The notes under the pieces: model-generated
Told to the model about the DNA's origin: nothing
Databases searched by the model: none
The model's input: the letters and a program-made list of their open reading frames with translations, nothing else
Shown here: piece by piece, positions 21,901 through 33,300 of the stretch
How the letters are laid out: each line of letters starts with the position of its first letter
Position numbering within the stretch: position 1 is the first letter of the stretch
Assembly: GCA_015680685.1 (NCBI GenBank)
Contig: MNCI01019036.1
Location: 151,377 to 215,376, forward strand
Source of the DNA: Gnetum montanum
Taxonomy: Eukaryota > Streptophyta > Gnetopsida > Gnetales > Gnetaceae
Direction: 5' to 3'
DNA: 64,000 nucleotides
Program-made: the position numbers and the translations under genes

Positions 21901-22995
21901 TTGACACTTCTTCTTATAGAATTTGGTAGACAGATTCCACTTTGGGCTCCTCATGAAGACATCCCATTGCATGGATCGCTTCTGGAAGTTCTTGGCCTTG
22001 TTCTTGTTGGCCTCTTCAAGCTCTGGGTCACTTCTCCTATGGTTGTGAGGGTTCTCCTTCCTATGTACATTTTTGTTTTGGTACCATCTGTAATCATAAT
22101 TAGACCATGGATTAGCAATCATTGTGTAACCTTAAAGTAATTGGGATACCTTTATCTCTTAAGGATAGTTACACTTTGGCTAAGATGTGATTATGGATGA
22201 TTTAATTAATCTAATTATTATTTATTTATGTATTATCATTAATAAATCATCCCAAAGGTTGTTGGGAGGATTAACATGTAAAAAATTTGATGTTTATATA
22301 TGGTTAAGGCTATTAACCCTCGGGGGAGTTAGGAAAATTTCCAAAAAATGTCCTCAATTTTTTCATTGGAAACCTTAAGGTTTGCGACCCCCACAATAAA
22401 GATAGAACCTTTGGTAAGCACAAGATCAAAAAATGGAGTGATTTGGACAAATGATTGGGAAGTTATGAGCTCTAGAAGATTTTGGGCTTTGAAAAATTTT
22501 AAAAACTCCCCATGTGTTATGAGCAAATGGCAAAAAATTGCAAAGTGTTTGGTGGTATATATAAGATTTTTGCACTATGTCAACAAGGCCTAGTCGATTA
22601 GGCCTCATTGACGAGGGGGGCTGCATAGATGGAACCTCAATGATGCAACCATTGACCATCATTGGCTTTGGTCAAACTTTCAAAATACAAGGAACATTTG
22701 GATGAAATTGGGATCAAATGAAAGCTTAGAAGACTAAGAATAGTATGAAAACATGAGAAGAGGGTGTTGAAGCACATAAATTTGGGAAAATGGAGAAAAA
22801 TTAATATAGTGGATGAATGAAATGAAAGATTAAGGAGCATTGAGTGGGATACTTAATGAAATACGTGAAAGGTAAGATTGTAGCGATGTCAAAGGTAAGG
22901 AACCTTAACTAATCAAGCCAAGAGCTATATAAGTGGGTCCTCCCCATAGTAGGCTCGTGCCCTTTTTGCCCTTACATAACCTCAACTAAGGAGTC
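18973..22995 (-). pseudogene. element Y, extra coding region after integrase (decayed)
   Basis: The minus strand keeps a long amino-acid-like reading from about 22,140 down to 19,300. A basic segment (MIANPWSNYDYRWYQ..., 22,122-21,841) comes first. At roughly 20,900-20,300 follows a coiled-coil-like stretch with repeated Ala, Val, Leu, Glu and Gln (e.g. ETVAKVVANRVAEALNAHVA). Most interruptions there are TAG where CAG would fit. It occupies the slot where Athila elements carry their third ('env-like') frame, but I see no signal peptide or membrane helix on this strand, so an envelope role is not supported. No family recognised. Confidence 0.5.
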
Positions 22996-23000
22996 CATGG
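22996..23000. other. target-site duplication of Z, left (CATGG)
   Basis: CATGG directly before the Z LTR; identical to 40,681-40,685. Confidence 0.9.
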
Positions 23001-24610
23001 TATAACGACGGAAAACGTTGGCCGCTGGAAACTACCAAACGAAAATCTGTGTACACAGTCTTGACCACGGATCCGTGCGAGGGTCGTGCTAGAGAAAACG
23101 AACCGGCGGTGCCCTAAACGGTCTTGTCGATCAGACAGGGACTTACTCAATCAGTAAATTGACAAATATTGTGATAATATGTGTATTATATAGATATTCC
23201 GTGAAACAATTTGATTCGATGAATCGTAAAAGGAGTAGAAAACGATGTAAATGAATTGAAATAATGACAACATCAATGCGACAAGGAGGATCGAATTTAA
23301 GAAGGATGCGCAATTCCAAGATCTATGTTTTGACTTGAAGACTGAGTATATTGTATACAAAGTTCCAATGGCAAACCCTGCTTATCTTGTGCGAAGCATA
23401 CACAAAATAACAAGAAAACTGCTCAGCAAAGAAGTACAGAATGAAGCTCGGTCTACCTCGAAAGCCAAAGATGGAATGCAAGGAAGGTCAAGCCTGGATG
23501 TCTATCGATCAACTGTTTCTGATCAATAAATCTTACCTGCCAACCACACCAGACAATCTCTCGATCTCTGATCTGCTCCCTTTGCCTTCGGTAGTCTCTG
23601 CTCAAAGCTACCAATGATCGCCAATGGAGAGAACTGTATTTTCGCCAAAGGACTGATCGCTCCTGCTGCTAATGCTCAAGCAAATGTCTTCTGTCTTTTT
23701 CTCAAAGGTGATGTCCTCGTAGAAAAGCTGAAGATCCAGATCCCTTCTTTCTTTGGCAACTAGAGTATTTATAGGTTTGGTAGTGCGTGGAGAAGGCACG
23801 ACCCTGATGACACGTGTCTCGAACCTTCAAAATACCGTTGACTTGGCAAACTTTGTGTTGAAACTGGTCATGTCGCATCATGTTTTTGGGAAAGAGGGCA
23901 AAGTACGTTGTCAACCACTTCCGTTGAAGCTGCTTCATGATTACGCTACAATACGCTGATGAGCGTATTGTGCGTATGGATAGTAGGTGCGTGCCGGGTA
24001 TTGCCTTAATTAACTTTAGGCTGTATTACGCTCGTTTACGCTACATAGCATGGCGAAGTGTAATAGAGCATAAAAGTAGTTAGCTTAAGCTATTTTTCGC
24101 TCATTTACCCCGCAAAGCGTAATAGAGCGTAAAAATGGTCAATTTTACAATAAATTACGCTTGTTTACGCTGCATAGCGTAATAAGCGTAAAGCGACCAA
24201 TCTGCAAAAAAAGAAGAAATCCATCCGCTTCGCTTCTTTGGACTTTGACTTTGACTTTCTCAAAGCTCATTATGCTACCCTGCGTAACGAAGCGTAAACT
24301 CAGCCCTAAACAAAGGACTTAGCGGAATATGCGACAAGTCTTAGTCCTTAAACTTTGTTCCATTCGCCGAAGTAAGTTACTTTCTGATATCGAGCTATGT
24401 TAAATAGAGTTACGCTGAGCGACACTACGCTATGTTGCGTAATATAACGTAAAGAGAGAAAAAAAAGTAAGGTTGAAATTCGTAAGAAACTTGGAAGCTT
24501 GATGCTGTGCGTCTCTTTACCTTGCTCTGTCTTCTGGATTTTTGTCATAGATTTTCGCCCGAATCGTGAATCTTCGCCTTAGGCCGATTCGCAATTTCTA
24601 TGGTGTGTCA
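23001..24610 (-). repeat. element Z, 3' LTR
   Basis: On the minus strand begins TGACACACC and ends ..GTTATA (terminal CA mutated; the partner ends ..GTTACA). TATA box CCTATAAATA on the minus strand at 23,766-23,775. A dense cluster of TTACGC/GCGTAA motifs fills 23,945-24,450 (U3). In the first 310 bp I counted about 25 differences from the right LTR, nearly all transitions. Confidence 0.92.
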
Positions 24611-24612
24611 AT

Positions 24613-24626
24613 GGCCCCTCTTTTTT
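24613..24626 (-). promoter_or_regulatory. element Z polypurine tract
   Basis: The minus strand reads AAAAAAGAGGGGCCAT immediately before the 3' LTR start TGACACACC. This is the expected plus-strand primer of reverse transcription. Confidence 0.8.
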
Positions 24627-25789
24627 GACGTTTAGAGAGCTTGCCCGAAAGACGTCGACAAAGAATACGAAACACCGGATGGGTAAAAGTACTAATAGCG
24701 TTCATCAACGGTTACTCAAGTGTTGCCCTGTCAAAGCAGAAGTGCGGAAATGAGGGAAATAGGAGATAAAATGGTACGTGAGGGAATTCGTACAGAGGTA
24801 AGAGGAGAAAGGTTCGGGGAAGACTCAAATGAGGTTCGGGGAAGACGCAAATGTATGAGTATAGTTTTTCACGCATAAGCATTTAGGCCTTCTCCTGCGA
24901 TTGCGTTTGCATGGAGTTATGCTGTCATTTTGTAGATGAAGGGGCTTGCATAGATGAATTGTGTTGTGTCTGCGCAGCCTGGATGAGTTGTGTTTCATCC
25001 ATTTTGCTGACCCACTTTTTTTTTGGCGTCCACTAGGCGAGTTGCGTTACTCCGGTTTATGGACTTGATTGTAATGCAGATGCAGAAAGCGTATACTGCG
25101 TATTCACATTTTGCATAAGGGGCACAGATGGGATGGTTAAGGAGGGTAGTAAGAGCTAGAGGTAGGATTATGAAGCAAACAGGGATGCACTCCTGAGTGG
25201 ACAGGCTAACCTAAGCGGCCATCTCAAAACGCTGTCTGTACTTTATCGCTCAGATGAACGCACCTTTGAGCGACATCCTCGTAGCAAGTAACCTGCAACC
25301 AAAGAAGAAAATAGAGGACACCATTGCTCGGTCGAATCACCAGAGAGGTTGTTGAAACAAGTACCGTTTGGGGCGAGATAGAGTGAGCGGGCTGTGAAGG
25401 AGGAACCATAGCAAGAGGCCAGGGTCTTCAATGTTTACGCTCGGCCTAGCATATCGCCGCCAAAGATCATCAGACTCATCGCACCCAACTGGTTACGCAA
25501 ATAACTAGCCAGGTGAATCTGTGAAGCCAGAGCCTGATAGTGATGATGAGCGGAGATCCCCAAGGTTGTGGTTGATGAGAACTCCTTTAGGGCTCCGGGC
25601 GGCAAAACTAACCTCTCAGAGGTGCCACTGTTGAAATGGGTGTAGTGACGACATCTCTGAGGGGTCAGTAGTATGCCTTTTAGAACATTCGAGGAATTAG
25701 TAGAATGCCTATGAGGTAGCGACGCTGGGGCTGTCCCAACGTCCCACCCCATTTGTTTTGCAACTGCACAGAGACGATGACGCTCGCTT
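24627..25789 (-). other. element Z 3' untranslated region
   Basis: No domain recognised. Short minus-strand frames (for example 25,224-25,431) lack motifs. GC and CpG are higher than in the surrounding host sequence, as in the rest of Z. Confidence 0.5.
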
Positions 25790-26395
25790 GATTCGCATGT
25801 TGGTGGTCTGTAGGTCCTAGTTTTATGTCCTGGTAGACTTTCGTTGCTGGTTTTAAGTCCCAGCAGACCATGGTCCCAGTTTAAAGTCTGGGTAGACTGA
25901 AAAGTGCTAGTTTTACGTTGTAGTGGACGGTGGTAGAAATGATTTATGGTCTCAGCAGACCGTGATGTGGATGTCAGTTTCATGTCGTGACCCAGGGACA
26001 AATCTGCACTGGTTTCACGTGTCAGCAGACAGATAGTTACCTATGCTAGTTTTACATCATGGCAGACAGTCGGTGCCAATTTAGCGTCATGGCGGATGCA
26101 TGCAGAGAATGCTAGTTTTACGTCTTGGCGGACCTATACAACACTACCAGTTTTATGTCGTAGCGGACAGTTGCAACTTGCTAGTTTTACGTCGTGGCAG
26201 ATGATTGTTGTCAGTTTAACATCGTGATGGACGCGTGCGAGAAGTGCGAGTTTTCCATCGTAGTAGACGATCAGTGCCAGTTTAGCATCGTGGCGGACGC
26301 GTGAAGAGAGTGCCAGTTTTACGTCGTAGCAGAAGATTGTTGCCAGTTTAGTGTCATAGCGGATGATTGTTGCCATGCTTGATGTTAACACTGGA
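25790..26395 (-). repeat. tandem repeat B of element Z
   Basis: Roughly 14 or more degenerate units of about 30-37 bp. The core on the + strand is GC(T/C)AGTTTTACGTCGTGGCGGAC. On the minus strand it can be read as a repeating HDVKLA-like peptide. Variable tandem repeats between integrase and 3' LTR are known in Tat/Ogre elements. The core resembles repeat A (34,605-34,775). Confidence 0.8.
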
Positions 26396-26402
26396 TATGT
26401 AG

Positions 26403-27574
26403 CTAGATGTAGTACCGCTTCAGATATATATGGTTCACAGGATTTGGTAACTTGTTGCCGTTGATATCTACTAGCTTGAATGCATCGTTGCGATACACAT
26501 CAGCTATCAAGAAAGGGCCCTCCTAGTTTGCAGAGAACTTGCCTATTGGATCATGAACGGCCTTGAGAACTAAATATCCCTTCTTGATCGAACGTTGTTG
26601 AAGTTATGACAGTGCTTCTGCCTCTGCTTATCTTGATACTTTTCGATGGTATCAAGCGTCTGTATTCGCTTCTCCTCTACTGAATCCAAATTCATGATCC
26701 GAGACTCGGTGTGTTGAGCCTCATTTATAATTGTGGAGAGGAACATTCGCAGAGAAGGAACTTGTAATTCGAGGGGTAGCACCGCCTTGGATCCATAGAC
26801 TAGGCTATAGGGCGTACTATCTGTAGCTGTTCTGCATGTAGTACGATATGCCCATAGCACATAGAGGATCTTTTCATGCCACCGTCTCTTGTTGCTATCG
26901 AGCATTTTCTTGAGTAAGTTGATAATGACCTTGTTTGTCGCTTCAGCTTGACCATTCGCTTGCGGGTAATAAGGTGAAGAAAAAGATTGTTTGATACCAA
27001 GGTTGTCACAAAAGGATTTGGTTTCCAGATTACTAAATTGTGGCCCATTGTCGGTCATGATAGTCATCGGGAGGCCAAATCTAGTTACAATGTTGTCTAG
27101 AATGAAATGACAGATCTGTTGAGATGCAATCTTTCGCAAAGGGATGGCTTCCCCCGACTTCGAGAAGTACTCAGTGGCTATGATTATGAAACTGTGACCT
27201 GCAGAAGATTTTGGTGTGATAGGCCCTATGATGTCTAATCCCCATCGTTGAAAGGGCCATGTTATCTGAGTCGTGTGTAGTTCTGTAGGCGACACGTGTA
27301 TAAGGTTTGCGTAACCCTAACACGTGTCGCACGTTTTAACCTTTGTAAGATAATCTTTTTCCATGTACGGCCAATAATACCCTAAGCGACGGATTTTAGA
27401 GGCCATGGCTCGTGGCGCTACGTGTCCTCCGCATAATCCCTCGTGGACTTCGCTGACTATACATTGCGCTTGGTCTTTGTTAACGCAAGTAAGCAGTACT
27501 CCATCAAAAGAGCGTCTATAGAGGGTACTATCTCCTATGATAACGTACTGCCTAGCTCTCTTGCGAATTGCATC
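26403..27574 (-). pseudogene. element Z integrase
   Basis: Inserts the DNA copy into the genome. The N-terminal HHCC zinc module is readable at about 27,480-27,310 (HEGLCGGH ... VKTCDTC), followed by a TAG where CAG is expected. The catalytic core keeps all three acidic residues: D in WGLDIIGP, D in IMTDNGPQF and E in ANGQAEATN. The C-terminal part continues to a stop at 26,403 (EGPFLIADVY...LKRYY), but a single-base shift at about 26,580 and one internal TAG separate it from the core. Length and order are normal for Ty3/gypsy. Confidence 0.88.
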
Positions 27575-28639
27575 TTTCTACGTGCGTGTTAGCTCGTGTG
27601 GTGGTTCGCCATGCAAGAGGTAAGTTTTAATGTTGTCGTACGACTCTAGCATTCTATCCTTGAGTAGTGAAGATATTTGCGCCACCTGAATGATAGGATC
27701 TATACAATTTGTTATTAAGGCGGGACAAGTGTCGAATAGGTGCGATGGCACGTTTAAAGCTAATGTAGCCAGTGCATCGGCTATCATGTTATCGTTTCAA
27801 GGTATGTGTTGGGCATCGATCGTTGTGAACTGCTTCAGAAGATCTTTAGCCATATCGTAGTAGGGCTGTAAATGTGCAGCCTTGCAGGTGTAGACTCCTA
27901 TGATTTGATTTATAATAAGCATTGAATCGCCCCTAATTGCCAGGTGTTGAACATCAAGCTCTTTGGCTATTAATAATCCCTTAAGGAGTCCCTCGTACTC
28001 TGCCACGTTGTTCATACAGGGAAAGGTCAAGTGGTAAGCGTGAAGACGCACATCTTTAGGTGATAGCGTAATGACTGTGGTGGCACTACTGCCTCTAGTG
28101 GTTGAAGCTCCGTCAAAATATAACGTTGCTTCGGGGCCTGTTAAAACAGGGCTTAAACTATGTACATGCTCGTCTGGAAATTCAGGCTCTATGGTTGCCT
28201 GACTGTCAATAGATGATGTTACTAGTTGGTCAGCTATCGCTTGGCCTTTCGTAGAAGATTGACCAATATAATGCAGATCGAATTCTGCCGTGATAGCTTT
28301 CCAACAAGCTATTTTACTACTTTCGTATAGGTTATGCGTAATAGCCCTAAGGATGTTATTTTTGCAGATTATGTTGACCTGGCTGCGGAAGAGATAGTGT
28401 CTGCATTCTTGAGCGTAAATACTAACGCTAAGCAATTACGCTCTACTTCGTTATACCTCGTTTCATACATACATAGAGGATGACTCAAGTAGTAGATGGG
28501 TAATTCTGACCCATCATCCCTCTTTTGACAGAGTAATGCAGCTAAGACTACGTCTGATGTTGTGAGGTAAATGTAAAATGGTTGATCCCTTTGTGGTGGG
28601 AATATTGTTGGCAAGCGTTGAAGTTCTTGCTTCAAGCTG
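27575..28639 (-). pseudogene. element Z dual RNase H (gRNH + aRNH)
   Basis: Two RNase H modules follow RT. The first (28,635-28,369) is the ordinary Ty3 domain (YIYLTTSDVVLAALL, ETRYNEVERNCLAL). The second (about 28,190-27,740) is a plant/archaeal-type domain with LYFDGAST, NNVAEYEGL, IRGDSMLIINQI and DNMIADALATLA, which supply the acidic residues. Having both is characteristic of the Tat lineage. One TGA (at the IP-NDN junction near 27,797) stands where CGA is expected; other breaks are few. Confidence 0.85.
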
Positions 28640-29895
28640 TCAAACGCACGCTGACAATCGTCTGTCCATTCGAAATTAACCTCCTTTTTTAGGAGATGCT
28701 ACATAGGGTGTAATTTATCGGTTAATCTTGAAATGAACCACTTGATAAATTGTAACCTCCCTTGCAACCTGGGTAATTGCTTGAGATTTGTAGGGGGTGT
28801 CAATTCAACAATGGCTTTGACTTTGTCAGGATCTACTCGTATACCAGTTTCCGATACCACAAACCCCAGCATGTGTTTGATTTTGACTCCAAATACGCAC
28901 TTCTTTAGGTTGAGCCGGAGGTCGTATTTAGAGCATCTTTTAAGGACTAACTCCAGATCCTCCGAATGATCTTCTAACCTTATAGAGTTAATAGCTATAT
29001 CATCAATATAATCATTGAGTCTCCCTAGGAGGTAATTGCTAAAGATGTACGTCATAGCTCGTTGATATGTAGCTTTGGCATTTTTTAACCCAAAAGGTAT
29101 CATGGTGTAGCAAAAGGTCCCCCAGGGTGTCATGAATGTCGTTGTTAGCTGGTGTTCTGGGTTGATGCGTATTTGATTGTAGCCTAAGAAGCCATCCATG
29201 AAGGGTAAAAGCACATGCCCAGCGGTTGTATCCACTAGTTGGTCGATACTCGGTAACGGGAAATTATCCTTGATTGTAGCTTTGTTCAAGTCTCGGAAGT
29301 CTATGCAGATGCGTATCCCTCCAATCTTTTTAGGAACAACTACAATGTTAGATATCCAGTCTGAGTAATCGACCGCGCGAATAAAACCAACCTGGTACAG
29401 TTTAGTGATCTCATCATGTACTGTTAGCGCGACCTTTGGCTTAATTTTTCGTGCTTTCTGTCTAACTGCTTTGATATGGGGATCTACAATTATGTTGTAT
29501 TGTATTAATCTTGGGTCTAGTCTCGGCATATCTTCGTATGACCATGCAAACACTGTGATGTTGTTCTAGAGGACCTGCTTTATGTTATCATGTACCTTTT
29601 GATCTAGTAAAGAACTAACCTTAAGAGTTTTAGTCTCACCTTTATGCATAACCACAGAGACCTCGTTAAGGGGGTCTTCAGTTACATCTCCAGCTTCCAG
29701 ATCTAGCATGCGCGTCGATTGTTCTGGCCAATCTAGAGATGTTTCCGATGTGGCTATGGTTGCGTCATCGAGGGCAAGGTTAGTTTCTACTAGTGTGGGA
29801 TCAAATTGTCTAATGATTTCCTTGTGTGGGCCTGTTAAAACTAGGAGCGCAGATAAAGTTTCATCCATTTGGCAATTGTCCTGCAAAATTGTCAA
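28640..29895 (-). pseudogene. element Z reverse transcriptase
   Basis: Minus-strand frame. The N-terminal linker (29,895-29,566) ends in a TAG, then FAWSYEDMPRLDP and IVVVPKK lead into the palm: CIDFRDLNKATIKDNFPLP, FMDGFLGYNQI, MIPFGLKNAKATYQR and the catalytic LNDYIDDIAI. Motif order matches Tat-type RT throughout. YIDD is an accepted variant of YxDD, so the active site looks intact. Only a stop near 28,697 separates RT from RNase H. Confidence 0.9.
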
Positions 29896-30332
29896 ATATG
29901 AAAGTAATTAGAAAAATGCTAAGTTGGATGCGATAAACATTTAGCGTATAACGCTTGGTTTAGTCTAAAAAGAAAAAGGATGTGATGTGACGTTGCTAAA
30001 CGTGGGAAGCTAACTAAATTTTGAACATCGTGAACAGCCTGTAATTAATGTGACCTAATTACAAGGAGATAAGATGTAGTAGTTTAAGGTTGTTTTAGAT
30101 CGTAATGCATGGGATATCTATCGCAATTAATGCCTTGATTTTTAGGTTTCAGCTCATACTGACACCAGCATTTGGGCAAGTTTTGCTTAAATCGGGCATC
30201 AATTTGGTTAGTTTCGCATATAAGTAGGCAGTTCGTATTGAAAACAGGCTGTTGGCTAATGCAAATTTGAATTCTCAGCTGTCACAGAGAGAAGGAGAAA
30301 TAGCAAAAGATTGTAGCACGTTATTTGTGAAG

Positions 30333-33300
30333 ATGTTCAGGACTACAACAATGGTGCCGAAAGTGAGAGGAAAGAATACCAAGTTGGCTAAAATCGACGA
30401 AGTACAAGGGAGCCTGCAGCGTGCTTCGCAGGCCTTGGTCGAAGTGAGAGATGTCACTCCCTTGAATCGGTAGGCTATCCCTTACTTACTTGTATTGCTT
30501 CCTTTGATACGCTTTTTTTTGTATTTATCTTTTTACGTCCTCTACGTAAACTAGAGTTTTAGGCTGTAGACCTCGTATTGAAGCGAGGGTTTAGACAACA
30601 GTATTGCGTCTATCGCCGTTGTCTGAGACAAACCTTGTACTATTACAAGGGTTTCGATGATTTTGGCTATATGGCTAGAGCGTAATTTTGTAAATTTTCC
30701 TATAGTTTAAGCATGCAATCGGAATCTAGATGGTAACGTGTTTATTTTTTGTACAGTATCATGGTGAAACCCGTCCTAATCGTTTTGGATATAGTCGGGG
30801 TTTTATGTTGTATCAACCCTATCGTACCCAATGTTCCTTCCCCTTAGAGTCGGTTTCAGGGGAAGGCTATATGGTTTCGGAAGGGTGCGCTGGAGTTTTT
30901 GCAGTTTTTTCTACGTAACTACAGTATTATTGTGTGGTCGCATCTATCGGGCGATGTGGCCGGAGCTATTTTGGAACATCTGTTAGTGGGTTCTATGTAG
31001 GGCGTCCTGGCTTTTTTGACAGATAGGGCTATTGATACTGGGCGTCCCCAAGATCGCGAACTTAGCGTCAGAGGATTGAGATGCTTAAGTTGGATCTAGG
31101 AGATGCCCAGATTTAGTTGTTATCATGCGTACAATACATTTTTCGTGGCTCGTCATGTCTTGACTTACTTTCAGAATCCACCAGGCACGGTGTATTATTC
31201 GGGCGGTTAAGTTATTTTACTGGTAGTATTGTCCATATGTTTCTAATGTTTGAATTTGCAAAGCGTAGGATAGTAATGTGTTATATGATACAGGTTTTTC
31301 ATCAATGAAAATGGGTTAGTAGGCAATAATGATACATTGTCTTGAACCGAAACGACAATAAAGGAGTTTACGTCCACCAGCAACGTACGCGCTGGTGTAA
31401 TGGGGCAAATGGCTTTCGACATTCACGAGTATCCCACCTGTTATGCTGATTCTTTGAAGAATTGTCAGAACCTTGGCTGGTTACATGAGAAATGGACTTT
31501 GAACCTACCCCTTACCCTCACGGATGTGCAAAGGAAGCTCCCTCCATTTCCTTTGCCATTTGGACCTGGTAAGGTTTCGTTGCTGCTATTAGCTACAGGA
31601 TATTACATTTTTTTTGTTTTGAAATGTTGCGTAACAGTGTTTTCGCTATCTTGACATGTGCCTTGTGTTATTAGTCAGGGAATTCTGGGAGATTACCATC
31701 ACGATTTTCGACTACGAGGCGAACACCCTCCTTTTTCGTTATGGCGACATAAAGGAGGCACAACGCTGGCTTGGCCATGCGGCGGCCCCAGTTGCGTTGG
31801 TCACTAAGCTGCGGGAAGCGAGGCTGATGCATTTATTTCTGGCCATAACCCCTGATGTCCCCACAAGTGAAATGTTAACCCTGGTTAACTCCTTTAGCGA
31901 GGGAGCTGAATGTTTTTGCACGTGTGTGCATCATATACGTGTAAACTTTGATATTGACGCTTAGCTGTTTATTGACCTCTTCAACGTCCCCTTTGACGGT
32001 CTTCCTGTAGAGGAAAAATCGAGGAGAAGCGTCAAATGTCAGGAAGAGCTAGAGGAGTGGTTGGGGACCAAGAAGGAAACCAAGGGGATCCCTTGTGAAA
32101 AGATTGACTTAGAGGTCGCCAAGACTATTTATCCCCTCTTCCGAGCCCGAGCTTTCCCAAAAACACTCTCGCAGGGGAAGTTCTTTACTATAGAACATGC
32201 CCGTATTATGCGAGAGGTGATGGAGGAAGGGATCCAATTCGACTGGGCAAGCTATTTCGCTAAGGTTTTACACATTGAAATGGTGAGGCTCTGCCAAAAG
32301 CTCAAGTTGTATTTTAGTGTGCACTTCGCCTTCTTCATAGCTTGCCTCCGACGTTTTGCCAAATTTTTGGTTGTCCAGAGGAATGGGGTCTGGGTCCTAC
32401 AAGACCAAGACTAGTTATCCAAACCTTGAATTTCTCATATCTTCAGCACTACCCAGGCACAGGATCCTCCGGAGGGAATTGGGGAGTCGCTGTCTATAAT
32501 GACTAGGGATTTGGCGGCACCTCGAATGCGGGGCCCTGACAGTGTAGCTGGGGTGCTTCCCACCTACACTGGTGATGCATCACGGGGAAAGCGCTTGGCT
32601 GCAGAGATAGTAGATGCCTCAGTTCAGCGTAAAAGACCTCGCTTAACCGAGGCCCCTATGGAAACAGCGGGTGGCACAGACAGAATTGTGCAAGTTAGAG
32701 TTCAATGGAGTAAACCTCTGCCTAGTAAGCGTAAAGACATAGTGAAAGTTATGGCAATTATTGTATTATGCAGCTTTATTTAGGATATTCTGAATTGTTT
32801 AAATGTTTTACGTGGCATAAATAGGGAGACCTACGGAGCGGTTGACCCCTAAAATAGGGGTAGTGATATTACGGCATGGGGAAGGGGCCTCAATTTTGGA
32901 AGAGGAGGCCCCAGCTATTAGAATAAGTGACGCACAGACTCTTGTGTGTGAGGAGAGAGAGGAGGCGGAAAACGTTGACGCACTCCCCACTGCAACAGGC
33001 AGAGGTAATCAGTGTATTAGAATTTTTTAGGAATTCTGTTAATAACTAGAAATTTTGACTTAATTACACTATAGATGAACAAGGTGCATCCCCTTTTTCC
33101 GTTGTCAGCAGAGTGTGGGGGAAATTCCCAGATAAGTTTGGCTTCATGGAAGGCGTTGTTAGTGATATGATCGAGCACCTCGAGCGCATGGACCCTAGGG
33201 CTAGTATGTTATTACTATAATACACTTATTTTATTATAAGGTTGTAATGTTTATTTACGTTTGATAATATTTGTTATCAGGAGCTTGCCTTCGATGGGAC

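Noticed and set aside
25435-26001. 188-codon open frame on the minus strand in the 3' part of element Z
   Set aside because: Overlaps tandem repeat B and its reading depends on repeat composition; no motif, and Tat elements have variable noncoding repeats here.
26134-26391. Repeat-peptide frame (HDVKLA-type units)
   Set aside because: Product of the tandem repeat period being near a multiple of three; no evidence of a protein.
25790-26395. CRISPR-like look of evenly spaced repeats
   Set aside because: Units are directly tandem and degenerate without unique spacers, the host is a plant, and the place is a known repeat region of Tat elements.
28733-28969. + strand frame inside Z pol
   Set aside because: Shadow of the reverse transcriptase on the other strand.
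32394-32457. An additional short intron in the antisense gene of Z
   Set aside because: Donor sites are weak and the intron would be only about 64 nt; the frame runs straight through if the TAG at 32,412 and TGA at 32,427 are read as mutated CAG and CGA.
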